From Silene noctiflora (lineage: Eukaryota > Streptophyta > Magnoliopsida > Caryophyllales > Caryophyllaceae): a stretch of DNA of 47,666 nt. The position numbers and the translations under genes are program-made. The notes under the pieces are model-generated. The model did not search any database and was not told the origin of the DNA. It saw only the letters and a list, made by a program, of their open reading frames with translations. The first letter of the stretch is position 1, and each line of letters begins with the position of its first letter. Shown one piece after another: positions 25,120 to 34,649 of the stretch. Location of the stretch: positions 55,754 to 103,419 of the forward strand of contig VHZZ01001585.1 of NCBI GenBank assembly GCA_009801015.1, written 5' to 3'.

Positions 25120-25302
25120 ATGGTTCTTACCTCTCTAAATGTGGCACTTTCAAGGCTACTAACTGTAGTGAACTACTTGTTTCGGGATGGAATAATCACA
25201 GATCCTGAGGAGACAATCGATGCAATTGTAAAGGTCTCCGATTTACCATTGTCGTCAATACACATAGTCCGAGTGGGAGAAGCCGACTTGAAGGACATGG
25301 AG
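25120..25302 (+). pseudogene. Copine (BONZAI-like) gene fragment
   Basis: The translation contains RDGIITDPEETIDAIVKVSD and LPLSSIHIVRVGEADLKDME, close to the von Willebrand A domain of plant copines, where the usual text has ITDGVITD and SILIVGVGGADF. It ends at GAG before GTATAC, a plausible original donor site. Only one exon's worth is present (about 50 recognisable residues); neither C2 domain nor the rest of the A domain is found nearby. Diverged residues (Arg for Gly after IV, Glu for Gly before AD) and the missing partners point to a captured or decayed fragment. It stands 200 bp beyond the 3' end of the opposing dioxygenase gene. Confidence 0.75.
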
Positions 25303-25503
25303 GTATACTTTATTAGTTTTCCATTACTACATAACAATATTGGTACTGCGTTCGATTGAGTTGAGACTTACTCGAGCATAATGTAGCAAATAACAACTCC
25401 CAAGCAATACGAATCACATTATCAGGGCATTACAGATTTACAGGACTGTAACACTTTTACTCGACTTTTCACGCCTTAACCGTAGGCCGTAGCGCATTTT
25501 CTT

Positions 25504-26718
25504 CTACTTAAAGATGTCGAGTGCTTCACCAACAGCTAACCTCCTTTCAGCTCGCGCTTTTCTTAGATTTCTATACGTGAACGGACCATAGCGAGGAGTT
25601 TCGCCAGCTTTTACTAAGAGTGGGTGTGGTTTAACAATTGCATCCAGCTGCGGTATCAGGAACGTTGCAGTCGACAAACGTATTCCTGCTTCCTTGCACT
25701 GAACCCGGTGTTCCACATTTCTGAACTCACCGTTGCTCCATGCCTTAGACAGAGCAACAATACAGTTAATATCAGAATTAAACTGAAATGCCTCAAGAAA
25801 TCTGATGCACAATTACGATAAACATATGAAATAATATCAACTCATGGATAAGAGAAATAAATTCACCTTAGCGGTGTCTCCGAGATTGACAACAAATGTA
25901 TTCGGAAAGGGCTCAACATCAACGAAAGTACCATAACCGTTCATGGCTTGCAGACCTCCAAAGTATTCATCATCCAGAAGTATGGTAAGGAATCCGTCAT
26001 CTGTGTGACATTGTACCCCAGAAGAGCCTATTGTTTCTGGGGTAGTTGTATATTTGTTTACCCTTAGATCGAAACACCAATCTTGGAAACTGCAATTCGC
26101 TAAACCCATGCTTATCGCCAACTTACTGGCAACATCAGTTGCTAACTTTGACGTAGCCCGGGTGTACGTCTCCATAATCGCCCTGTAAATAATTGTGCTC
26201 CAAAATGTGAGATACCGATTACAGAATAAATGGTAAATCTCCAGCAAGTTTCGCTTGTGAAACGTCACAAACTTATGTGAAAAGTGTCCGTCACAACTCA
26301 CAAATGAGAATTTGTGAAATTAATATCAAAGTCGATAAATTACCTACAATAAGTTTTAGAAGAAGTAAACCAGGGTGAAAATGAAAATGTACCTTTGTTG
26401 AGCAGAGAGTTCAAGGTCAGAGGAAAAAGTCGAAAGAGCTTGCGGATTAACATCATGAAATGCAAAGCCTTCGTAAGACGGGTTCCTTGCATTAGGAACC
26501 CTATACCCACTCAGCGGAATAACTTCCTTAAGCCTTTTCTTGATCTCCGTAGGACGATCAAACAAGGCTCTCCCGGTCGACTTCATATCGGCCATCAGTT
26601 TAGTAGAAACGCCATGGTTGACCAATCTAAAACAGCCCCATATCCTCGCTACCTCTCTTAGGTTGCCAAGAGTCTCGTTTATTTTTTGAAAGTCAAACAC
26701 TGGAATTTTTTCTTCCAT
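25504..26718 (-). CDS. DAO: DAO-type 2-oxoglutarate/Fe(II) dioxygenase (auxin oxidation), 3 exons
   Basis: By family, DAO enzymes oxidise indole-3-acetic acid to 2-oxindole-3-acetic acid in the cytosol, using 2-oxoglutarate and O2. Exons in transcript order: 26718-26393, 26182-25867, 25743-25504; 293 residues, usual for DAO. The N-terminal DIOX_N part includes IPVFDFQKI and RIWGCFRLVNHGVS. The iron triad is intact: His168 and Asp170 in CHTDDGF, His226 in NVEHRV. The 2-oxoglutarate-binding RxS is Arg236-Ser238. GGLQAMNGYGTFVDVEPFPN and VVNLGDTAKAWSNG are typical of the DAO/gibberellin-oxidase-like clade. The second intron ends in AAG, a weaker acceptor, but the junction restores the conserved sequence exactly. 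The call of DAO over other small dioxygenases (GA2ox, AOP) is from overall resemblance; the substrate is inferred. Confidence 0.88.
26299..26316. repeat. 18-bp hairpin motif CACAAATGAGAATTTGTG, copy 1
   Basis: Perfect 7-bp arms around a 4-base loop, within dioxygenase intron 1. The identical 18-mer occurs reversed at 26955-26972 and direct at 43827-43844, each next to CACGTCACAA- or TTATGACG-type sequence. It marks a dispersed element family. Confidence 0.8.
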
Positions 26719-26894
26719 TGTTTTCGAAGTTGTATAATCTCTCTGTTTTCTCAGTTTATGCTCTCTGTTTTTCGTAGTTGGATAGAATTTCTGTATGAAA
26801 GGAGTGTATATTGTTAACTAAATGAAACAAGAGGCATAGAAGAGAGGAGTAGAGATGGTAATTTCGTGTGTCCTTTATTCAATGAAAGGCAATC

Positions 26895-26903
26895 AATTTA
26901 TAG
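26895..26903 (-). promoter_or_regulatory. Candidate TATA box of the dioxygenase gene
   Basis: On the minus strand this reads CTATAAATT, 177 bp upstream of the start codon, leaving room for a 5' leader of about 150 bases. No other good TATA match is closer except a weak AATATACAC near 26805. Confidence 0.45.
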
Positions 26904-26954
26904 TATACAACTCCATCAAATCAGTAGTAACAAACCACGCCTAATATATATAGA

Positions 26955-26972
26955 CACAAATTCTCATTTGTG
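26955..26972. repeat. 18-bp hairpin motif, copy 2 (reverse)
   Basis: Reverse complement of the 26299-26316 motif, just upstream of the candidate TATA box of the dioxygenase gene and 10 bp before the tandem duplication. Confidence 0.8.
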
Positions 26973-26981
26973 ACAATGTAC

Positions 26982-27121
26982 GTTACAAGCTTATGACGGG
27001 TCAAATAAAACTTACACGAGTAGATAAAGGCTAGTCATTTGTGATTTTCTAGTTACAAGCTTATGACGGGTCAAATAAAACTTACACGAGTAGATAAAGG
27101 CTAGTCATTTGTGATTTTCTA
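26982..27121. repeat. Perfect 70-bp tandem duplication in the dioxygenase promoter
   Basis: Copies 26982-27051 and 27052-27121 are identical (unit starts GTTACAAGCTTATGACGGG). They lie about 80-220 bp upstream of the candidate TATA box on the minus strand. No divergence at all suggests a recent event or an assembly artefact. Confidence 0.92.
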
Positions 27122-28061
27122 GTATCTTTGATTTTGGTCCGATTTACCATGCAGGGGAGAGTTAGTAATAATCACTTAGCTTATGGCCTTTGAAATCATG
27201 CTATTTGGGGTTAAACACAATATTAGATGCTCATTGATAAATCATTATAATTTTGGTTAAAGATGCCTACTAAATTTATGTCTTTTTAATTACGTGATAC
27301 CAACATTCTTTCTTTATTCAGATCATTTTGATACGATAAAACGCACTATTATAGGACTTGAAGAGAAACTATCCCTATTATTAATTATAGAGTAATCTAA
27401 TCTATGTTCATCACTAATTCTCATTTCAGACAGACTATTTCATTTGAATGCCCGGACTTATGTTTTTATGATAAAATATGACCATTTAACGACAAAATCT
27501 TGTAACTAGTGTTTGTTGTTCAAGTAACTTTTTGTCAAAAATTGGTCACATTTACCTGTAAATGAGTTACATATAACCTGTTTAGAACGTTCAAACAAAA
27601 ATAAGCGTATGAAGGAAGACCTTTTATATTTTTATCGTTCTTAGTGTCGCATGAAATATCACCGAGGATATAAATCGATCCCAATGAAATATGGTGACCG
27701 GTCTCAGGTCTAGCCCGGTCCACACTAAAAAAAAAACTCAATTTACGTTTAGAGTAGAACCGGTCCCGTCCAAACCCGGAAAAAACCAGACTTAATAGGT
27801 CTAGCCCGGTCCGGTTCAAGACCCCTCCTAACTGGTCCGATCTTGGGGAAAGTGGTTACCCGATTCCCGGGTTCATCCGGTCCGATCTGTTTTGGACCGA
27901 TGAATACCCCTAGATGGACGGACCAGGTTTTAAGACGTGTTCTACTATCTCTGTTTACAAAAGACGTCATACTTGGATTACTTGCTATTTACCGCTTCGC
28001 AACATTGGCGGGAGCATCCATTGATACACTAAGCTTGAAGTAAGGCAAGAGAGTCACAAAA
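27122..28061. other. Intergenic between dioxygenase and OSB genes, with hAT-like remnant
   Basis: About 27685-27913 is rich in CCGGTCC and CCGGTCTAGCCCGG variants and ends ATGAATACCCCTA, the mirror of a TAGGGGTATTCAT hAT end. The opposite end is missing or too diverged. The last 140 bp should hold the OSB promoter, but I see no clear TATA box. Confidence 0.5.
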
Positions 28062-30299
28062 ATGGCGACATTAATGTCAACTCTAAGCTTCACACCATTA
28101 ACCCCTGTCAAAACTCAACTACCCATCAAATTCCCTTCTCAACAATCCTCTTCATCCCTCTCTTTTTCTCTGAGGCATAACATCAAACAGTTGGTGTGCA
28201 AGCCAGTACCGCGTTGTTCTTTCGAAAATCGGGACTCTTACGAGCAAATGGAAGACTACCTTAAGCCCTCTAAGATTCAATGGAAGAAGGAGTTGTGTAA
28301 TTCCGTCCAACTTATAGGGATTGTAGGTTTGCCTGTCCAAGTTACTCACCTTAGCTCTGGCAAAGTTGTCGCTTCGACCCGTCTTGCTGTCTGGAAGTCG
28401 GCTAATGAGACTAGTTGGTAATGGATTTGATTCCCCTTTTTTGTTAATTAATTCATTTTCATATGTATATAAGATTGGCCTTGGTTAAATTGAAGACTTA
28501 ATTGCGCGAATTATAGAATTTGGTTGCAAAATATATCTCCCAACACACGTTGCGAGTGTCGGACTGTCGCTTCGAAATGATTATATCAGCTAAGCTAGCA
28601 GACATGCGCCATTTATACCTTTTAGTGCGGTGCTGTGGAATCGACTGTTTCTTGCTCATAGTTGGTATTACGCGAGGGTTTACATTTGCTGCTGAAATGC
28701 TTTAACATTATGCATATAGTTTAAGCAGGAATACGTAAAAAACTTGCTTACATATTTCTCCTGCTTTTCTGAAGGGCGCACTGCTAGCTGTGACTGATAT
28801 TTTTTATGGGTGTAGGATCAATTTGACATTCTGGGATGACTTGGCACGTATAGCTCACCAGCACGTGCAGAAAGGTAACCAAATATATGTTTCTGGTCGT
28901 CTGTTGTCAGATACTGTCGAAAGTGAAGATGGGAAGCAGCAAGTCTACTATAAGGTTATGCAACGTTTTTTTAGAAAACAAATGAAAACTTGATGATTGC
29001 TAGTTTTACATCTTAGCTGATAATTCAAAGTTCACAGGTAGTAGTGCAGCAGCTAAATTTTGTGGAAAAAACCGTTCCTTCTCCAGTTTCTTTGTATGAT
29101 GAAAGCTATAGTTCAACAACATCAGGTAATTAAACCTGTCTTTGTTATTACCGTTTTGGTATGATCATCCATCGCCCTTTTGGCTTTGGGTGTTCTTTTT
29201 TTGGAATGTTACTTTCACGATGCATCTTTTCTTGTAACAGCTGCAAAGTTCAATAACTCAGCTGCACCTGGTAAGCTTTCCTCCCAGGAGCTATGGCACG
29301 CTTTTTTTGCAAACCCAACGGAATGGTGGGATAACAGGAACAACAAGGTATCACTGAACTTTAAAAATCTTTCGTTTATGCTTGAATTTGATGTCTCGCT
29401 TGCCATTTTGCCAACATCTCTTGAATATAGAACTCAATGCACAAGCAATCTGTTTGGTTAATCCTCAGAAGCAGCCAGGAAGGGCAGGGGAGGGTAATAG
29501 AGGGGATGGAAGAGAAGGGAGCCTTGGTGTTTGCTGTATAAATCTTTCCTACGTTGGATATTGGAGGAATTGTAAATTGTCTAGGATGGAGAATGAATTA
29601 TTCCGTCTTCCCCTCCATTCCAATTTGCTCTCCAAAAATAGGAAATTGTTTCCTCTGTTATAAGGGCACACAATCTACAACCACGATGACAGCAAGAGGA
29701 AAATGCGTAGGCACATGGCAATTGACAATTTTCTGAAAAATTTGGAACAAGCCAAGCTGACCAAATAATTCCAAATTATTTAATTTTTAAACTAAGAAAC
29801 TCTGGTTTGTATAGAATTCAAATATTACGTCACCAACTGTAGCCTTTTGATATCCGTATATAACCACATACTACACAGTCCTCTTTTTTGCTTTCTGCCC
29901 TATCTTTCCATTAGCTCCTTCAAATTTTCTTCTTTTGATTCTTTTGGAAACAACAAATTTGAAGTTGGCCATGGGGCACATTTAGATATTCTAGACCCTG
30001 CCGCTTCCCCGTCAGCTCAAGATTGATGTCGGGCTTCTGTAGGTTTTTTCTTTTTGTTGTTATTTTTCTGGTGGTGCAATCTTCTAATATTTCTGAAATT
30101 ATTCTGCACGTGTGTTTGCCAGAAAAATCCAAAATATCCCGACTTCAAACACAAGGATACTGGCGAAGCTTTGTGGGTTGAGGGAAGGTATAATCCTGCG
30201 TGGGTAAAATCTCAATTGGAAATTTTGGATTCGAGAATGCAATCTCGTCAAAAGCAGGATGAACCTGGTCTTTTCAGTTACTTGAATGGTGGTCTCTAG
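28062..30299 (+). CDS. Organellar single-stranded DNA-binding protein (OSB family), 5 exons
   Basis: OSB proteins bind single-stranded DNA in mitochondria or plastids; OSB1 limits mitochondrial recombination. Exons: 28062-28417, 28816-28954, 29038-29125, 29241-29347, 30123-30299, giving 288 residues. Residues 1-45 are Ser/Thr/Pro-rich with few acidic residues, an organellar transit peptide. An SSB-type OB fold covers about 75-172 (VQLIGIVGLPVQVTHLSSGK, INLTFWDDLARIAHQHV, GNQIYVSGRL, YYKVVVQQLNFVEK). One plant-specific PDF motif follows at about 213-262, from LWHAFFANPTEWWDNR through KYPDFKH (Pro236-Asp237-Phe238) to YNPAWVKSQL. It is interrupted by the 775-bp intron 4 exactly between NNK and KNP. 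A single PDF copy and the size fit OSB2/OSB4-like members; which paralogue, and which organelle, cannot be decided here. All junctions are GT-AG. Confidence 0.92.
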
Positions 30300-30935
30300 A
30301 TGCTTATTATAGGCAAGCTTTAGGTTTTGCACTACCATGTATATGTGTTTGTTTAGTGAACATCTATCTCGACTTTTCTTGGCTGATAAAATTTGAACCT
30401 GATATGGATTCCTGTTGCTTTCATTTTATTATTCTGCAATTGTTCAATGAAATGTTTATTGTTGTCTAATTCTTTATTACTTTGAAGAATATTTGCAATC
30501 CATAGGCCACCCGTTCAGAGAACATTATATTTATGCATGTATGAGTTATGACATAGCTAATATTTAAAACCATCTGGTTGGTATTGGATTGAAGTCCCCC
30601 GTAATCTGCAAGCTCTACGGCCAAGTATAAACAGTTCTTCATTGAACTGTATTTGGTGTGGTTGTGGATTGTTGGTGGTATTCAACTGGTTACTGAGGAG
30701 CAAATTTGAAACATGACCCCTTCTTTCTCTTCCCACGCCTCCTTTAATTTAGGCCATGATCTAAAGTTGAAGATATCTTGAGCCGCGTTTTGAATTTAAA
30801 AAGGGCCTCTTAAGCAGCTGACTGCGTTCTCGAAGCAGGAGCTGCAGAACTTCCTGCCAACGGTAAGTTAAGATATAGCCTTCTGCATGTCTTATTGACT
30901 TCTTCATTGTGTTGACTTTGTGTTCTGCAATCTGC

Positions 30936-30978
<43 letters not shown>

Positions 30979-33100
30979 GGTGGCAAAGACACATCATTAT
31001 TTGGCTTTGGAATATTATGTGATAAACCAAAAATCACATGCCGAATTATTTGCACTTCTTATATTATGAAATAGCAGTTTCTTGATGCAGTTCAATAATT
31101 TTCATTACGGGGATATTGAAAATAGTGTCTTTGTGTTTCCAACCAACACACATCCAACCCCCTAGCCGCAGCCATAGGACCTGGGTTTGGGGTAGTGTTG
31201 TTGTAGGCAATCAATAATCTAAATATTCAACCAGAGTTAAATCTGTTGACAAAAATCTACTGTAGAGTGGCTCAAAAATGAATGTGCCTACAGTTTAGTG
31301 CCCCGTTTTGCAAACTACCTCATTATGTGATGAACTGTATGGAAGGCCTGTGAATCCTGTGATTGTTCACTAGATCTATGTATGTAAGCTGCTTTTGCCT
31401 TTTATTGTTTACACAAGGCTTTTTTGTGGTCCTATGCCTAAGGCTAATTTGACCATATTAATTTCTCACATTTAACATACACTGCACCTTTCTATAATGC
31501 TAATCGTAATTAGCATCATGATTAAGGGATCAATGTTGGCCTTCTTGGGACAAGGAACCTGTTATAAGGGTCAAGATTAGGCTATTTATTTCTAGATCTG
31601 ATTGAATTTAAAGTCTTAAGCTTATCTTCTTTATGAAGTATTGTTACACTACAATTGTCTAGGTGATGCTAATTTTATTTAGTTTTTTTCTGTGAGCCTC
31701 TTGAGTAGTGATAGGAACAATTTCTTCCTGTCTTGCAGAATCTAAGAGCACTTTCTGACACAAGTTTTCATTTTTCTTGGTTCTAGATGAAACTTAACCA
31801 AGAGCTTTAGTTGATAGCAATCTGATAGAATGCTGACCATTTATCCTGATCTTGGCTAGTTTAATGCGAGTACTACCAGTATAACTAGGATAGATTAATG
31901 GAAAAAAATTCGTGTATGCTGGCTGATTTCTTTTACCACCTTAGTGCAAACACAAAGATAGCCTAACATTATGACTGCTATTTGTCAAATTTGATTCTGT
32001 ATAATATTCAGTTATTTCTAGTTTGTGAGCCTTAATTCCCTGTTCTGTGTTGAATACTGTCTGAATCAGACTCGGATTGTAGTATCCGCTTGTTAAGCCT
32101 TGGATACGTATACACAAGGTCATATGAAGAGTCGAAGTAACATAGGCAGGATATTATATACCTGAGTTTAGAGTTCTTGCAGATTTTATAGTCTAGAGCT
32201 GAGGTGTAGAAGGGAACTGAGGACATCTCGACATTGTTATGACTAATGAAATATACACTTGTAGTGCTTTTGGATGAAAATCTAATAGAAAAGGAGCTGC
32301 ATCTAGGTCCTCACTTTCCGTATAAGTTCTTTAATCCTAAAGATTGATCGTTACTCATATGTAATGTGACCAGAATGCAGAAAGGATGTTAAGATCATTA
32401 ACTGTGACATCTAACTTCAGGGTTGAGTCATGAGAGATGGGTTTTGTCTACATTTTCTCCCAATGCCCCCGAAATCTGGACTGATTTAAGTGCTCGTAAT
32501 GTTTCTGGGAATGATTGTTATGATTTTTTTCCTTTTTTGAACTTCATCCATTTATTTATTTATGTGATAGCCGACCCCAGACTATGTTGGGACTAAGGCT
32601 CTGTTGTTGGGGTACTTGAATTTGGCCGTCATTCTTGTCATTAGATTATGCAGTTCACATGTGAACGAACAAGTAACTTCATTTTCTAGGTTCTAAATCT
32701 TAATTTGGGGACTCATCTATTGTATTTCGAAAGTAAATATGAGGAATATCTGAAGAAGCACATTTGAGAAAACTGGAGGATCTGAACAATAAGTATAAGT
32801 TTTGGTAATAATTTTGTCAATTGTTTGTCATATCTAATCTTTTTTTGTTGGAAGCTGGTTTTTGCCTTTGTACAATTGGAAGTTATGTAAATATATATCT
32901 CCAGAGTCTGAAACAATACAGTTTCTAACATCAGACTGTTTGAAAGTAAGAATGAAAGACTCAATATCATTCAGGACTACCATATAAACCTAAGTATCAA
33001 AGGTAAATTGACCCCTAAAAAGATTATGGCGCTGTGGCAGGGACTTGTTTGTTATAATTATGGTCCTTTTTTGAGATTAACACCATTGGTAAGGACCTAA
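30300..33100. other. Intergenic, OSB 3' region to Aux/IAA 3' end
   Basis: No gene recognised in 2.8 kb. A 37-base T tract lies at 30938-30974; it makes artificial poly-Lys reading frames on the minus strand. A few phrases such as GCCGACCCCAGACTATGTTG (about 32571) resemble common plant dispersed repeats. The right side should contain the Aux/IAA 3' untranslated region. Confidence 0.6.
30938..30974 (+). repeat. Poly(T) tract of 37 bases
   Basis: Uninterrupted T run preceded by TCTGCAATCTGCAG. It could be a reversed poly(A) tail of a retroposed sequence or a simple homopolymer; no flanking duplication was identified. Confidence 0.8.
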
Positions 33101-33852
33101 CTATAATAAACACCCAAGCCCTTTTGCTTCTGAAGATTTCATGATCCTGAGTCTCTTGCAAGAGGTGATGAACATCTCCCAGGGTACATCTCCAGCGAGC
33201 ATCCAGTCACCATCTTTGTCTTCATAGGTGGGTGCAAATTCAGATCCATTGTAGCCATCTCTCTCTGAGTATTTTCCAATGCAAATCTTGAACATGTTCC
33301 CTAAGGCCTGTAATAGCTCTTCATAACTTGAGTACACCTTCAAGTCAATTTTCCTTAAGTATGGTGCTCCGTCCATGCTTACTTTGACATACATTCCTGA
33401 CCCATCGGCTTTTTCCGTTGTCTTGGGTTGTAGGGTGTTCTTCCTGTATGACCTGATTGGTGGCCATCCTACTACTTGTGCTCTGCAATAATTGATACAA
33501 AGAAAGGTTAGATTTCACATTCATTTACACTTGCTTTCGTTCCTTATTTCATGGTTGTTCGTCAAAATTTGGTTGAGAAAATTTTATAATATACTAGCTA
33601 TTTTTAATGAGGATGATTTGTAATCAGAACTTACTTGGAAGGAGGTGGGCAATCATCATTCCGAGCATCAGAAATGCTGGAGTTGTTTGTTGATGATGAG
33701 TCTTCTGGCATATCAGGTAAGGCTCTCTTGTTACTCCTACCACCATTACCAGAAGTTGTTTGTGTACCTGGCTCATTGTGTCCAGGTAATCCTAGTCTTA
33801 GCTCAGTTGCATCAAGATGCAGATCATTGTCATATGTCTCCGACCTTGCCAT
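33101..33852 (-). CDS. Short Aux/IAA transcriptional repressor (IAA1-IAA4 type), 2 exons
   Basis: Aux/IAA proteins bind ARF factors in the nucleus and repress auxin genes until TIR1/AFB with auxin marks them for degradation. Exons: 33852-33635 and 33482-33101, making 199 residues. Domain I is the EAR motif [10 protein letters not shown] (about 14-23), which recruits TOPLESS. Domain II, the degron [11 protein letters not shown] (about 76-86), is intact, so auxin-dependent turnover is expected; KR-containing SNKRAL (about 40-45) precedes it. The PB1 part (domains III and IV) runs [20 protein letters not shown] (Lys of the positive face) to [19 protein letters not shown] (acidic OPCA face) and ends [16 protein letters not shown]. 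The only intron lies between domains I and II; the whole C-terminal half is one exon, fewer introns than many family members. Start chosen as the first true ATG; upstream in-frame codons contain no ATG. The tail ending CLL is slightly unusual. Confidence 0.95.
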
Positions 33853-34078
33853 GATAAACTTTGATGTTCTCAAAAATCAATTCAAAACCACTTGAATCCT
33901 TCGTAATGATCCTTTTGATCAGTGAATATAAACACCCTTGAGAATTGCAGAATGCTTAGATTGATGTTTTTGCTAGTTCCGAAAGTTTCTCTAAAATTCT
34001 TAGCTGTTTCAATACTTGTGAAATGAAAATGCTTAGAAGTTGTGAAGGTTGAATGACTGGAAGGTGAGGAAAGGGAGG

Positions 34079-34090
34079 TATTATATAAAA
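34079..34090 (-). promoter_or_regulatory. TATA box of the Aux/IAA gene
   Basis: On the minus strand TTTTATATAATA, about 230 bp upstream of the ATG. A transcription start near 34050 would give a leader of about 200 bases. Confidence 0.7.
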
Positions 34091-34111
34091 GGAAGGGTTG
34101 ATTAATATGGG

Positions 34112-34649
34112 GAGACAGAATAAAACACGCATACAGAGTCCAAACTTATTCTGTTGTCTATGTGTGTATGCATTAAACAAGTCATTACCACAAGAAATGC
34201 TAACCTTTGTGGACCAGCTGATTATGGTTAGTGTGGGGTTAGTTATGGCTTAGACTTAACCCTTTTGTTAAGGTACAATATTAAACAGCTACTATTGCAT
34301 TTTGGTGAGGGAACATTGGTGAGACAAAGAACAACCAATTGTCTAGAAGAGTGTTGACCCCACTATAATGGATGGACATGATGAATCCTTGAGCGGATTT
34401 TCGACCGTTGGATCGGGAGCAAAGAACTCATCATGTTTTTGAAATCCCCACATGGGTTATGATGGATGTGACATTTACTAATGTAGTGAGTATGGCCATG
34501 TGGTTTTGAGGTTATGATTTAATTAAGGAACACTCTTTCTTTATTTAGCTAATACTATTGAGTATTGATTAATACTTTGTCTTAGGGCCTTAAGGGATAC
34601 TTTGACATGTGGGGTTTTTGATGGTGGTTTATGGTTAGGTCATGAGACA
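34112..34649 (-). promoter_or_regulatory. Three TGTCTC auxin response elements upstream of Aux/IAA
   Basis: TGTCTC on the minus strand (GAGACA on +) occurs at 34112-34117, 34321-34326 and 34644-34649. All three face the same way as the gene, and the nearest is 22 bp upstream of the TATA box. TGTCTC is the classic ARF-binding element, and early-auxin Aux/IAA promoters usually have several. A 6-mer is expected by chance about once in 2 kb per orientation, so the cluster is suggestive, not proof. Confidence 0.6.

Noticed and set aside
30761-31055. Minus-strand frames with poly-lysine
   Set aside because: They are produced by the 37-base T tract and have no conserved sequence.
33635-33895. Plus-strand frame across Aux/IAA exon 1
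   Set aside because: Antisense shadow; the minus strand gives the full EAR motif and degron.
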